Below, piece after piece: positions 11,218 to 27,000 of a stretch of 64,000 nucleotides of DNA; position 1 is the first letter of the stretch; each line of letters starts with the position of its first letter. Below the pieces are notes generated by a model, which ran no database searches, was not told the origin of the DNA, and worked only from the letters and a program-made list of their open reading frames with translations. The translations under genes were made by a program, and so were the position numbers. The stretch comes from Lanius collurio (taxonomy: Eukaryota > Chordata > Aves > Passeriformes > Laniidae). The stretch covers positions 22,743,225 through 22,807,224 of the forward strand of contig JACBWW010000015.1 of assembly GCA_020086605.1 (NCBI GenBank), written 5' to 3'.

Positions 11218-14200
11218 AAGTATTTCATGTAGTACCATCACATGTTTTTTATTTTCTAGAATTAAAATCTGAATGATCTGAAGACTGAAATGCAGAAAAC
11301 AAATCCAAAGCTAGAAAATAAATACATACCACTTGAAAAAATAAATTCCATGTTCTTGAACTAGCTTATCCTACCTCTTCATCAGCTTCTTGGAATGTTT
11401 TCAGAAAGCAGAAATAACATTTTTTAACATGTTTTTTAACTGCACACACAGGTTCTCTGATACAAAGTTAAATGAGTTTACCCACTGTAAGATACACAGC
11501 TTGAGATGTGTAATTACTTCAGTGGCAGCCAATCTGAAAGCCAAGTACAAACCTACTTCTGACAGTCCTAAGAAATTACAAAGTCTAAAACATCAAGATA
11601 CATCTCAGGATTCTTTCAGAATCAATAATCAGTTAAGAAGGGATGTAAATATAACAAGAGTCAGAAACCTGGCTTTCCAGATAGAAATTATTATCTTCCC
11701 TTTATTTTCTACTTGAAATTCAGAGCTTTAAAGCAAGGAGAAATATTTTTCTCCTGTAAGACTAATTGGCCTCAGAAAAAGTTACACTGACAAAAACAAC
11801 AGAAACACTTCAGAGGTTCAGAATAACAACCTACCTTTTGGAAAGTTATGCTGTCTGTGCTCTTTAATACATAACTGATGAGATTGCTGTTATGTTCAAC
11901 ACATGCTCATGAGTCTTCCTAAATCTCAGCAGCAATTTATTTATTTTAGCCTCTGTCATATTACTTGTTCAATAACATGAGCGATTTAATTTTTTTATCC
12001 TATTAGCAGCCCTTTCAGAACAAACATTTTAAAAATATATGTAATTATTTCCCAAAATGCCTGTAATTTTGTTCTGATTCTCTTTCTGACCACTGCATGA
12101 GTGAATTAAAATTATATATCACAGCTCTACTTGCAAACCTACAATTAGTATTTCAATTTTTAAAATAGTCTAGAGAGGTTTTTCATAACTCACATTTATT
12201 ACTCCTGCTACAGAAGGATGGAAATGTGAAGACTTACTGGCCATCATTCTATAGCAAAGATCTCCAAATCACACATCAAAGTAGGATTCCAATTAATTGT
12301 GGGGTCAGATTTTCTCAGAGATTAGGAGCTATCTGGATCTTACTTCCATATGGTTTATGAAAACAAAGGAGGAGACAGTATATGGTGTCATATGTTTGTT
12401 AGTCTGGAAATTCAGAAACACTGAAGTTTAAATCAACATTGGTAAGTTATCACCAAAGACTTCCCAAGTGGCAAAACCAACCAGTCAACCTCCTCCTGCT
12501 ATTATCCCATATATTTTGAGAAAGGAAAGTCAGGCTTTGCATCTCACAGTAAGAAAAAAAGAAAATTAAGTGATTTAAACTTGCATGCAGGTGAAAACAA
12601 CTACAAGTCTTCACAATCATGCATTTTACAGATGCAGCTGAAAACTTCCAAGTTTGAAACCGTAATAGGAGACAGATACCACACTTATGCCACAAAGGTG
12701 CTGAAATTTCCCTGAGAAAGAAGTAACAGTTAAAAAATGGTTTTTGATAAACTGCTGTAGTTCTTAACCCAACCTGCCACTAGCACATGATCCAAATGAG
12801 AGAAAATAATTCACCTGTGTTACTGCAAACCCTGGTATCTCATTATATATTTAAGCCCATTCTGGGTTAAAACAATAAGTTTGCATATTGTACCTCATCA
12901 CTTTTGCAGGACAAAACCCAGGCTGATTTGTAAAGAAATTACGTTCCTGTCTTTTAGCCCAATGGCGTAATCCACAAGCTTTGGTAAAGACGGGACAAGC
13001 TATTATCAGTTTGGGGGTTTCAAACATAACCTTTGCAAAGTTCTGTTGGGATTTTTCCCCCAACTAACATCTAACTTTTACCCAAATCACCATTTCCTAT
13101 TTGGAGAAAGTAGATGAAGGCAGGATTTTTTTTTTTCCCTGTTAACAACCCTATCTGAACACTGATCACTCCACTTCTACAGATTCCTGAGGCTCACAGA
13201 GTTGGGAATGTCAATGAAGGTTGAGAATACAGAGACAGACAAATGAAAAGAACTCAAATTTTTGAATGCATCACCCATGCTCATCTCCTACCTCATCTCT
13301 GGGGAAGACTTACAGGACTCTGAGACAGGGTCAACAACAGCAAAATACTCAATTAGCTACCACCTATGAGAGCCCAAAATCACCACTTCTCAAAGACATT
13401 TTTCTACTGAGTTTAGATTGTTGACATACTAGACTTTCACAGCAGCTACTTACTGGGGAGCAGGATTTTAAGACTTTTTTTTCTATTTTCTACTGATAAC
13501 ATAACTGAAAACAAAACAACTTTCCATTTTAATTTTACAGTCACTCAGACTTAAACAGCTCTTTTGTTTCTGTGATGATGTCAACAGGTTTCATTTTTAC
13601 ATGCTTATAATTATTTACATGACAAAGCCCTTAATACTGTTAATTTTCTCTCATTTTATAAAAGCCAGTTGTACTCACAATGTTCCATTTCTGAAATTTT
13701 TAGTACAGCATTTTAATGACATGTTCATAATTTTATGAGTGTCACAGTTGGCAGCAAATCATGCAAATGACATGGAAAACCAAGGAATTCTTATCTATTT
13801 TTCAGCTCAGTTTTAACCACCTCACTAGAAGCTCCGGGAACAGACCCAACTCGTACTTTAGTTCTTAAACCTGCATCTCGTATTTTATCTTGCCAGGAAC
13901 AAAATGCCAACAATTCAGGCAGAAGCTCTCAGTAGTGAACACATTCCCTATTTCTACTGACTGTTAGAAAAAAACCCCAACCAAACTACTTTAAGTGCAC
14001 CCTGTAAAAGCAGAATACTAAAATGAAAGGAAGTTCAGCCCCATCAGTACAGTCAATAGGCTTTGGAATATAATCAATGATATCTTCCATGAGTGGCAGA
14101 GTGAATAATTGCAGGTGCCCTCCTATAGTCACAAACATCATTTGCAGATTCATTTTAGCCTTCACTGGAATAACACAGGAAGTAAATCTCCATCAAGTCA

Positions 14201-14830
14201 CTCAGCAATCCCTTCCAACTTTTCTTAGCCCTTGGAGCCCCAGGTGAAAGAAATAATTTAACAACAAAGCACTCCATCTGACTGGGAAATCATTGCCTCA
14301 TTGATTTTTTTATCACTTCATAATATCACACCAATATTTCTTAAAGAAAATTTACTAAGCCTTGGAATGGCAGAGTGCATTGAGCTCAGCCAGGTGTGCA
14401 ATTCTATTGACATCTCGTGTGTTTGAGGTTCAGATTAGAGACTTATTTTTCTAAATAAGATAACATCTCACAGAAAATAATTATGATCTCATTTTGTGAC
14501 TCTCACACCTTACATGTGTCATTTCAGTCAGTGATCCATGTACCCTTTATACTTTTAAACACTGCCCAGCCCTGTTCCAGTGGCAACAGGCTTCCTAGGC
14601 TTTTTCAACCTGAGCCAGCAGCTGAAACAGGTAAGGGAAAAAAAATTTTTTTCTTTATTTTGAAAAGTGAATCACCATACCCTCTTACAGCTTTACCTTT
14701 CCCCTCTTGAGTCAGTACAATTCAGGACTTGAGCAAGTAGTATCCTGCCTCTAGGGGACTTGGTTTTCAAAAGGCACAAAACATCTCTCATAGTAATGCC
14801 TACCAGATCTGCTAATGGAAATCTTGAACT

Positions 14831-14850
14831 GGAAGTCACTGGAAGTCACT
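14831..14850. repeat. 10-bp direct tandem duplication
   Basis: GGAAGTCACT is present twice in a row. It is a minimal tandem duplication typical of replication slippage. A similar 10-bp doublet (TGTATTTATA twice) lies at 16471-16490. Confidence 0.9.
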
Positions 14851-17800
14851 GAGCAGAGGAAAATGGGATGAAAATTGATCCTAATAAACTTCAAGAGAGA
14901 CAGTTCTCTTGCTATCCAGTTATCAGAATTGAAATGACAACTTATCTCCAATTTTTGAAATTATTAGAAGGCGTTCAGCCACAGCTGCCTAACAGGCTAC
15001 TTCCAAACACAATGGGAACTTGTTACTGCCCTGTACTGTCAAAGAAATTTTCAAAAGTCTGCTTTCCAAGAAGCTTGAGTGACTTTCCTTCATCTCAGTT
15101 CTTTTAACACTCTGTTTAAGAGCTCATTACTTTTATCACTTCATTCTTTGTTAGGAGAGTATGTGCTATTGAAACAAATTGGGATGTTGGTATCCATAGC
15201 TAAACTACCCCCTGCTGGAAAACATTATATTCTGAGTAATTAACTGCTTCCATTTCTGCTACTAGGAATTTGCTTCTTTCAGAGTAAGCCTCCAATAAAG
15301 AAAGGAAATCCGATAGAAAGTACCACATGAACAGTGTCATGAAAATCTTCTACAGAAGATCTCAAAATTGTCCCAACTTAGTTATTAAGAAACACTAACA
15401 AAAATCCACAGCAAATTTGAAATCTTTTCAGTTACTTAAAATTTAGACAATTGTAAATATCTGTCTGTTTATCCAAAGTCATTATATTATGGTCCTCATC
15501 AGGAACCTACAGGGCCAGCTGAAAAGGTTGAAGCATTTGTATACATCTAAATTGGTTTAAAATACACAAACACTGAATAATTAGGAAGATGCTCCTTTGA
15601 AAAAGCAGAAGGAAGTTTTAATTATTTATAAACAATAAAATTTTTATCAAAAACTTGACTGTATTCATTTAAGGAATACATTCTCACAACAATGATTAAT
15701 TTTCAGATGGCTGCCAGTAAGCCAAATAAATTACATTTTGGACACTTACCAGAATGGTTTCTACAAAAGATTATTGTCCCTTTAGAATAACTTGTTCTTA
15801 ATTGCCATTATCATCCCACTAATACAAAATTGCCAGTCTCTTGACCATTCCCCTCTTAAGGCTCTAAGGTTTCCCTGAAAATTCAACATTATAATCCATT
15901 TACTTGAAATGGATTTTTCTGTTTAAAGTCTGTCCAAAAGCTTCTGAAAATAAGCTCAAAAAAATAAACGCTATCTAAGCTCTCCAATAAAATCATACTT
16001 CCATGTTTTCTCATGACAGCCTACAATGCATTGTATTTAAATTTAACCTATCCAGTAAGGTTTACCAAAGTAAACAAGGACTATCTTGATGTGTTAATTG
16101 CAAGCTACCCTTCCTTTCTTGTAAAATTAATGCAACAGGAAGGCTCGGTGGCTCTTCTCTCTCACCTTACCTTGATAGAAAGCAATTTTCTTCGTATTTC
16201 TGGATCTGATAAATATCTAATAATGAAAATACTCATTTGTTCTGAGCTGTTTTTTAACTGGGAAGGAGTGCACACATACAACCAGTCCAATTAAAACGAA
16301 AAGCCTGTGTTAAAATTCCAAAACAAGTGTAACATTAATAATAAGCACATACAACACGTAGAGTAGCAGTTCCCATGGCAACCATACATCTCACTGCACA
16401 TCTAATAAAGTAGGGCCTATCTTCACACGATGCCAAAAGCACAGATAACTTGCCAATCACTGACATGGTGTGTATTTATATGTATTTATATACACATCCT
16501 CTAGCCCATGAATATGGAACTTCCTCACTACAGCTAATGCCTTAGTTGTTCTCTCCCCCATGACCAGTGAAAAAAGCCACTACAGGAAAGTGTTTAGCAC
16601 GTTATACACCATTTCTCAACTATTTTGACACGCCTGTCATGGCTGTGTGACCTTGAAACCTCAGACACTCTTTAAACATCCCCTGATGCTTGTTAAAAGG
16701 GTCAGTGTCAAGACTTCAGAGTAGCTGCTAATACTGCAGGTCCTGTCCTCTTTGCAAATGCAACTTCATGGTTCACTTATGTAATTTTTGCTTCCTAAAA
16801 CTCTTCTTGCTTTCTCTTCTCAACTTTTTTTCCATTTGACAACACAGTATTTCAATTAGTATTTGACTAATACTTAAGTCTCTCAAGTTTATTTACTCTG
16901 AGAGCCCACTCTTGGGGCAAGAACCCTTTACTATTACCACTCTACCCTGTTTTCACTGCTAAATTTTTGCTTTCTCTACAGATGACCACCTGTCCCCAAT
17001 GCCCTTTCCAGTCTGCTATGTGCATGTGTCCTGTTCAGCAATATGTAAAACTAGAAAGAAATCTTTGAACATGTGCTGAAGTCTGCAGTAGCCTCACTGA
17101 TCCAGTCCACACTCAGCCACACAAGGACTGGACTAGTACATTCTGGATGACCAACAAATCCCAAGCATAGCACAACATCAGTCTACATGTTCACTCAAAA
17201 CCACACACTTTCATTTGTGATAAACTCTCCTGTCTACAAGCCCAAACTAGAATTTAGGGATAAAGTACTTTAGACCTGTCAAGAACAGAAAATGTGAGAT
17301 CATCAGAAAATTAACAGCTACAAAACAGAAGAACATTTTCCTCCATAAGTACAAAGTTGAACACGTTTATTCCCATGGGCAAAACCTCAAAACTTATTCC
17401 ATCCACTGGCCTGAAAACAAACAGCACTAACACTTGAGATAACCACATGCTGTGGATCTTCACACCTCTGCACATTCATTAATGCAGTCTCAAAAAGCAT
17501 TCAGATACACAACTATGACTAAGCTTCTATGGGATTAGAAACAAGTATGAGGCCAATTTCCGACTTTTCAAACTGCTTATTGTTAAAATCATAGCCTCAA
17601 GTCAACAGAGATGGAAGAAGTCTTTGAGGAAACATTTCTGAATGATTTATATAAAAAAACAGAGCAAATCATTACTCCTAACATCTGGGCTTTTAAGAAG
17701 TTGAAAATGAAAATTTATAAATCATAACATATCATAGAAAACTTACTCTCCCCCACCCCCTCCAAAAAAAAAGGAGGAATAAAATCACATGGAGTGATCT

Positions 17801-20800
17801 TTGCTCAAAGAAACTCAGGAATGAATTGTGCAAGTTATCAACACAAAATACACATGATAACAAAAATGTTGATGGGTTTCTGAAAGGAATACCAAAGAAA
17901 GTGATTCCAAATAAGGAAAAGTAACAGAATTAGGAAAGCAAACCTTGAAAAAAACAAAGATAAGTTTTTTCCATTTACTATTAAAGACCTTCAGATATGG
18001 CACATAAAAAATAATATACATATAATGCAGTTGTGCTCAAAATTTAGCCACATTTCTAGTATAGCAGAATATGTATACTAGAAATATATATTAACAGATA
18101 TTACCAAAATGCATGTACTGTGTAAAAGAATGCTCAGATGCAGATTTTTACCTTCATTATACTTACTTTTTTGTAAGCCATTCTCCAAATTTCCTTTTTT
18201 TAAAAAATTTCATTAACTTCTTTCTCACCATTCTTATCTGTGTAATTTTCCCCATTTTCTGACCATTTTTCCCTTTCTGTACATGTTATTTGTTTACCTT
18301 CTCCCACATTAACCAGGTAAAAACACTTGGAAAATAAATAACGATACAAAATGTTCCTTTAGTGAATGTCATAGGAGGATTACAAAGCTGTTCTCTAAAT
18401 TCAATTAAACTTAACTACATTCCTCTGCCTGCTGCAAAAGATTACAGTAACGAGCTTAAATATGGAAAAACTGAAACCAAGACAAGAGAGAATCTGTCCA
18501 TAGCTCCCAGAAGAGGAAAAAAGCCCCCACAGCTGATGTGTTGATTTGGGCTGCTGATGCCTCAGATTTTCCATTTTCTTTTTGCAAATTCACTGCTTTC
18601 TTCTGTTGAGCACCAGAATTCTTGTAATTTGTTGTAACATAACAGGCACGGAGAAGGTGACTATGGAATGCTGAACCCAAAACCCAATGCACTGCCAGAA
18701 CTGCTCCTGAGTTCGAGGGTCCCAATCCAGTAACAGACTGACAAACTACAGAAGATGCACAACATGAATTAAAGATAATGCTCTCAAAGAAGGAGAGTTG
18801 CAAGAGGGCTGCCAGGCAGGTCTTGCAGGGGTGGGGTACAGGAGGAAACTTCTGCTCCCTATTTCACACTTAGCCCTACCAACATAGTCACAGTGACCCC
18901 TACAGCAGCTCAGCTGGCATGCAACAGTCTAAAAAGCTGAGAACCTACCATTACAAAAACAATTAGAAGTGAAAATAAGAGGTCCAACAGCTACAAACAT
19001 GTTTAACCCAAGCATTCTATCTGGGATTTTCCCCATATTCTATTTTGGTTTATTTTCTATCAATTTAGCTAAAAAAAAAAAAAAAAGTCCTTAAAATCAT
19101 CTTCAGCTTCAGCAATTTAGCAAGCACCTTTAGATTAACTGTGTGGTAAATTTTCAAACAGGAAAGTGAAAAGCTAATAAATATATGCAAACTGGTGAAG
19201 AGTTAGGGAAATCATTAGGAGCTTTACCATGAAACTTCCAACAAAAATACATTTAATACTCAGTGACGCTCGCCTCATGAAGCACATGAACTAGATCTTA
19301 TTAAAAGGGAGATGATCTTTATGCATAATTAGTATTGACACTTGCTCAGAAAAAACTCAGAGGAATGAGAGACTTTATCCAAAGGACCACAATCAGACAG
19401 ACATTTCTTTTAAAGTGAAATTAGATGACAAAAATGGAAGATTCCATACTCTTAAAAAATGGACTTGAAATGAGAAAAAAAACCCTAAAGCTTTCAACAC
19501 TATGGAAAAAACCAATTATTTACCTATTTGGATATTCTAATATTATTCTGCAAAATTAGAAAACAATTTTGACTCATCCAGGAAACAAAAAGAATTCACA
19601 ATAGAACTATGATTGTACCCAAGGATGATGTCAAAAATCAGAACTGGTATGTCTCCTTTCATTGACCTCTATATTCTGTTTCTATGTCTCATAGCATCTT
19701 GATTAATGTCATTCATAACTGAAGGAAGAAGCCACGTCTATAAGCAAGAGTCATGTCTTGTAAGGGCAGTAGGTTTGACTTTCAAGCAAAAGCAAAATGA
19801 AGCTTTGCTTTTTCTGTCTAATTAGCCCATTGATTTTCCAGGAAATATCATTCATCTAGTTCCATCCTGTCCGTGTCCTCTTAGCCAGAAACGTAATTAA
19901 AAAGCCAGTTCCCCCAGGTACTGGTAAAACTAAATAGAATGTGGGATTTCACAACACAGGACATTTCCCAAAGCTAGTAGAGAGCAAAGAGATGTTAAAT
20001 CTTTTTGATGCTCTAAATATTATGGATCGAACTAATTCCTAAGGTAGCTGTGTGGAAGTCACGGCAATTTGCCCCAAGGGTAGACTTACAGAAGATATAG
20101 CACTGTCATAGTGCTTATGATTTCCTGAACTGCAAACCAATGGCTGACATACTGGAGGTTTAAAGTTCTGAAACTTTTGAAATGGATATTTGTTGCTCTG
20201 GAAGAAGGAAACAGTATTTCTTACTCCAATAAAAATGTCACTGTTATGGCCGCCAATAAGACTAGTTAATATATTTAACTGTAAAAACACACAATCTGAA
20301 GTTGCTTAAGTCTTTATTGTGATGCTTAAAATTTCTTAACAGAAATAAGAATAGACAGGAGCACAGATAAAGAATTACCATTAATATTATTAAAATTATG
20401 GGAAACAGGGACAAAAAGATGTAAATTTAGACGGCTTTGAAGTGTTCAGTTAACTTGAAAGTGATACAGTACCCAAAGTGTACCAAGTTAAAGTGAGAGT
20501 TTATGTAGCTCATGATCAGTACTGACTGCCAATTTTGTAAGGTACATGTTTTCTGGGATCCAACTGATATTTCCTAGCAAGGATTTCTTCTTTAAAAATA
20601 GAATGTTGATGCTAAATATTAATGCATTCACCCTTCCAAATTTTGCAGCCAAGGGCAGAAAGCCTTAATAATATATTTTAATAAAGCTGTGATGTTTGCT
20701 ACGAGAAAAATAACACAGATGTCTACCACGTATAATCTGCGTCCCTTACAGGCCTACTCTACATGAACTAGGTTTGTATGACATGAGACAGAAAACTGAA

Positions 20801-23800
20801 CGTCATGTAGCAAAAAATATTGAACCAGTAATTTATGTCAGAGGCTTTATAATATTTTCAGCATTTGTCTGTATTGCTTTCTTAATACTGCCTACTTTTT
20901 TTATGGTTCCTGACCACTAAGCAGATATTTTTTATTAATTCCCGATAATAATGGAGAATGCAGGAGGTCCCTGACTAGCTACCTTTGATTATATCTTCTA
21001 AATGCATCAGTTTTTTGACCATTATTTTTGAGCTATTCAAATTAAATCACTCAACTTAATTTTCAGATATTATAACACTTTCTCAAATTTCTGTTCCCTT
21101 ATCAGTATTCAAAAAACAGCCAGAATGAAAAAGACTGTTCCAAAGAATTTTTTTGAGATGGAAATCTGAAGCAGCTCTGAAAAAAATGGTGACAATTATA
21201 TTTTTCAGCTTTCAGAAGTTAAATAACTACACAATCCTTGGGTTATAAAGAGACAAAAACGTTCCAGCTAAATATCATTCCAACATCTTAACGTGTAGGT
21301 TTCGGTGTAGTGTCTAGCACATCTCACTTTGACTGCTCACTGTATTACAGCTCACTGATGCCTCTCCCTGCAGTTCATTTTTAGTAAAATTTTATGTACT
21401 GCAGTTAGACACCCAAGTTCATGTGGGTTTTCTGATTCTCTGCCTTCTCTCCATCGACACAAGCTGCTTGCTCATCTAGAGACTAGAATTATTTGATGTC
21501 ACATCCTTGCCAGTTTGCACCAATATTTCTGAGTGCATTTTTGTACTGTCATCAGAGGATACGCTACCTTTGTGCCAAGCATGAACTACACGCACCTTAC
21601 ACAGGCACTACACAACAGAGCAGATGCTTCTGGCGACTTCCTTGTGTGTTCCAACAAAATTTTCATCAGTGTAACCAAGAGGGAGCACACAGAATTATGG
21701 TCCTATTCAAAATTCAGTCCCCTTCAGGGATCCTAAAATAAGAATGAACATAGATTGACTTATTTATAACAATTACAGTGCATTCTGTCAAACTGGCATT
21801 GATATTCTAAGACAATCACATATAAGTTTCAGTAGTAAAGTGTTACTGGAAAAGACTAATAGCATCAGTGGATAACAGACAGGCTAAGTATCATCCTAGC
21901 AGCTGCAGCACATCTGTGCAGAACCTGTAGCATTTCATTCTATAACTTTGTATATAGGATGTGCATCAAGTTTGATATGGAGGGTTTTACAAATCTAAAA
22001 AAATAAAATGGGTAATCGATGTGATTCCTAAAAGGAGTTAAAATTATAGCTGTAGGCATTACATCTGCTCTGAATGGGAAAAACAACTGTGTAACACTAC
22101 AGGCGCTGGATAACAGTTTTATGATATAGAATAAACTAAGACATCCAAAAAAATACCTGTACAGAATCACCCTCTTAGTATTTACACTGGTTTCACTAAG
22201 ATAAGAATTTTGCTTGTCTAGTTTTAGAAGTCTCCCATCCAAAAGGGTTTAAATGCAGTACAAACTGCCTGAATAAGTGACAGGCATCCTTGGACTGCAT
22301 CCAGGGGCAGCAGGGGCATCTGGAAAAGTGGAAGTCAAAGACTATTAGTTATATTAGAGGAATTCAAAAATAAACTGACTTACAAAGCTAAGTGGATTTT
22401 AATTTCAACTTGCTATAAAGAAAGGCAGCAAAGTCTTCCAGAACTGTGCAATTCATGTCAAATTCCATCTGCCTGAGATACATTAATTGGGTATTAGCCA
22501 ACTGAAGAGCACACAACACTTTAACCTCATGTCAGTAATAGCCAGAGCAGGGTTCTTGTGCTTTGCCACTGAAAAGTGCCTGCTAAGAAACAACTGCAAA
22601 GAACACAAATCTATGAACATACTGTTTTTCTCTTGCATATGTCATATCCCTTAATGTACCTATCAGGGGACAGAGAGAAACCTTGTCAGGATGAAAGGGC
22701 AGAGAGGAAAGTAAAGGTCCAGGGAAACAAAACACCAGGAAAATTCTGGTCCCAGTGGTGTTAATTTAATGCTTTTCTGCCTCTAATGGGATCGATTTAT
22801 TTCACTCTAGTAAGTTTGCAAGAGTGAAAGAGCTACGAATTTCTCCTTTCCTTGCTGCTCAGTCTGTAATATACACATGTACATTTTTCATTTCAGTGGT
22901 TTTCAATTACAACACTTTGCTCTTTTTCTTCTGAAACATTTCTTTTTCTAAAATCTGATATATAATACATAGCTTGCAGCTAAATATTTTTCCATAATAT
23001 GACGTGCTAACACAGTCTTTCCAACAGAGCTTTTTCATTGCTGCTGCTAAAGGAAGAATATTTTGCCTCAAAAATCCTTTTATCAGTCTGACCACCACAG
23101 AAAAGAAATCTGAAAATGAAGAAACTAGAAAGCTTCCAACATAAAGAATATTAAGAAAGAGAGTTGAATATTTGGATATTATATGACAAGACATCTTAAT
23201 GTCAGATTTACATAATCTGTCTGAAGATAAAGGTAAGTAAAAGTCATCTTTTATCTGATCTTTTTATTGACCTTCAAGCAATGATGTAGAAACAGTAAAA
23301 ACTTCATGACACTATTAAAATGAAGGTGAGCTGAATGCATAAAACCTTGTGATAATCAGTTAATGCAAAAAACCCTTCGGTCTCAGGCTTCCTGGATGTA
23401 TTTTCCTAAGCTTTTTTCCCTTGTCACTATATTTAGATTGATGGTGGCTGAATGCTCTTCTGAATAGGATCCCATATTTCTTGCTGGGCCCTAAAGCTCT
23501 TTAAGAATCAAGGCAAAGAATTACTCTTGGAGAAACTTGATGAATAAGTCTGATTTGAACTATTTACTACTGACATCAGTGAACTTCACTGCAGCCTAGG
23601 AGTGTTTTGTCACTGGACCAGTTAACAAAAAGTCTGAACCTGAGAAAGTGTGATAACCTAATGGCAAAACCTCTCTATCAGCATTCTGCACTGTGCCTAA
23701 AGGTACGTGTTAGTTCATAGGCTGTATGGCCACACAATTGTGAGCATATATCTGATCTGTTCCAAGAGAAAAATATATCTCCCTAACAAATTCTTCATCG

Positions 23801-24003
23801 AGGAAGGACTGAAGTTATTGGAAAGACAAAACCGCCTGCCAGATGGAATACTTTTCTAGTGCAAACTTCATTATTTATACATCTATAAATCCTATTCTAC
23901 AGGGAAATTCACCCAGCATTAGGCTATTGCTGTCTTGAAAAGGTAACATCATAAACATACAAGAGTGTAAGAAGCATCAGCTCTGAGATGCTATCAGTAC
24001 CAC

Positions 24004-24046
24004 TCTCAGGGCAAGGAATTATTTTATTTATCTCAGGGCAAGGAAT
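24004..24046. repeat. 16-bp direct repeat, 27-bp period
   Basis: TCTCAGGGCAAGGAAT occurs at 24004-24019 and again at 24031-24046 without mismatch. The spacer is AT-only-like. It is a local duplication and no element boundary is associated with it. Confidence 0.9.
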
Positions 24047-27000
24047 AATAGTTCTAGGTAAAAATACAGCAGTGGAATATTACTCTGGATAGGCAGAACT
24101 GAGGCTTAATTAGTGTAAGTTAAATTACTGAACCGAACATTCATTTTTGTTAAACATTGCTTTATGTAAAACCTTTCCCCTTAAAAAGAACAAAACTCAA
24201 ACAAAAGCATATTCTTGCTGTGCTCAGAGCAGTGCATGGAGCAGAGCAGGAATGGCAGTCTCACCCTTCTTAGCCTTAGTACACTTTTGCTAGCAAAACA
24301 TCTGCTAAACTTGCAGCATAAAATACATTGGTAACACCTTGTTGAACTCCTCAAGTTAATAAGCTTATTGTTTATAAATTGTCTAAAATATCATAAGCCC
24401 CTAACTGATAAGCAGTGAGCCCTCAGTCTGAAAAACAACTACGACTCTTTCTTATCCTATGTATTGTTACACTGAAAGCACCTGCACTAGTCAATACTGA
24501 AAGCTTGTTCTAGTATTACCATCAGCAACTAATTCAGAAACAATAGGAAAATGTTCTCCACTCATGATGGTGATAACACCTACATACTCTCTTGGGCTGC
24601 TTTTGCATTCTTATACGATATAGCACAGATTTGTGGTCCCCTGGGATGGTGGCCCTACAAAATGACACTTAGGTCATGCCCTTAGGTTTTCTGTAAAAAA
24701 GTAACGTGTGCAACAGCAATGGGGGCAGGAACAGAGGGATTGTGAAGATAGCTGAATCAGGACAGTGCTGGATACACAGCTGGACTCAGAGATGTGTAAA
24801 ACAATTTGTAAAATGCTCTGAAATACATAGTACGAATGTCTGCCAGCTTATCTTTCTTACAAGCAAATATCACTTGCTTAACAACAAAAATCATCTGATA
24901 ATTATATTACATTCCAAACCAATTTATAAGTACTTGTGAAGACAATACAGATATGTGAGATTAACTGGGAAGATCAGGAAGTATAAAAGTGAAGTAACTT
25001 TGATATCCCATTATAGCTACATTTTATGAGTACTACAGATACACATATGAATGGAAATATGTTCTTTCTTTAGATAAACAATAACCTCTCTCAGCTAAAC
25101 TCTGTGGGCTGCATAGTAATGCATTACTGTACAGTAATACAGTCCAAATATAAATGTAGTAACCTTGTTTACTTTCTGATATTTACAGAGGTAAAATAAA
25201 CAACCAGAAGACAAAGATCACAGGAACTCATTTCACCCAGGTCATAATCTGCCAGGATTTTAAACTTAAACCTACTGTGTAGTGTGCAATGCTAAGGACA
25301 GTGGCGAGCTGGCCTCGAATTCAATGGTGCATACGTCCAGCAATTGAGCTGACAAACCAGACACAATGGCATTAAAAAGAGAGCTAACTAGCTCCTAGCT
25401 CTAATATAATACACAAAGAATGTGAGTAAAATTGCATTAATTCTACTGTTTTAATGAACCTGGAGCAAAAGTTGAAAATGCAAAATTCTGTGTGATGGCA
25501 TATGTGAGATGGAGAGATTGGTTCAGTTAAAGTGAGGCACAACACAAACCATAAAGTAATGATTTTTCTCTAATTTCAGAAGTTTAGCTTTAGAGGGTGC
25601 TCTGAGTTTTTTTGCCTTGCCTGATTTTCCCGTGAATTAAAATTTGAATAGAGAAAATTATAAACACGACTAAAGAACTTGTTATGTTTCTGCTCCATTT
25701 GTGATTTTAAGGAGCTTTCAAAAAGCTTTTTTTCCCCATGAGATTTCTGATAATTTTTTCTAGAGTCAGAAGTCTCAAAAGGATAAAATTTGAGATTAAA
25801 AAAATCCTTTTATTATGTTATCAAGTGTCAGAAACACTGTTAGTTTTGCACACATAGAAGTTGACTGCTTTTTTAGAGGAGAGAGATAAAGAACAAAGTT
25901 TAAGGTTATAGAGTCCAAAGTCAGGCAAGAATTAAAGCACAGAAAAAGTTTCCTTGTATTGCATTTGTCTCCTCAGAAGGACTGAGGTGGCAGATGCAAT
26001 ACAGTCTCTGCTCCAGCCTGCCTCTGGTATTCAGGAGAGGAGCAGCATGTCAAAGACAGCCACTAAGAAGGAGGAAGGGGAACCAAAGGAACACTTTGGT
26101 GCATATGTTTTGAAGAGCTTTAAACAATTTAGTTATATTCCTAAGAGTTAGTTGTTTATATCTAAGTCACTCCCACAGATGCCTTTTTTGGGTCAATGGA
26201 AGGGAAGAGGAAGCTGTGAAGGTTTTGAGTCCACATAATTTAAAACAAGACGAATCACCATTGGAATGTATCTATCATTCCATTTAGTTTTGAAGGGCTT
26301 AGACAACTATATTGTACACTAAATTTAACATAAAAACTTTTATTGGAATTGGTGAAGGGATAGAGTCACCCCCAGCTGTTATTATAATAAGATGCTATTA
26401 CTCTAAGGTGAAGATGAGTGACCAAAGAAAGTATCAACATCTGGTTTGCAGGACACAGGCTTCAACTGTGCTAAGCAGAAAAGCTCAGCGGGCCATTGAA
26501 GTTCTCCTCACATTGCTAAATGATAGGAAATCTCTTTTATTGGCCTACTTTATGAAGAATTACACTCCACAGAAAAGAATATTGGAAAAAAAAGAAAAAT
26601 CCATCCAGAAATGCTGGAATTTGGAACCACGTATCTGTCAGCCCGTAGCCATGAATCTGTGAGGCTGGGCAGATCAAAAATAGAAACTGAAAGCATCCAA
26701 ACTGTGTTGACACTTTTAATTTGATCTGGTACTGAGAATAGGCTGCTTTTGAAGGGGCTGTTTAATTTCCCATATAAAAGGATAGAGAATGAGCAAAATG
26801 AGAAGCGTGAAGTCTTTAATATGTTTTTACTTCCAGGGTATTAGATGCTTCAGCCCTTGCAGACATTTGGAAATACCCTGTTTAAAATGAAAATACTAAA
26901 AACAGTGTTCTCTACCAACTTAGCAATACCAAGAAAGAAATGAAAAAGCAACTCAAAATGCACAAGGGAGGTAGGAAAACTAGACTGAAAGGGTATTGAA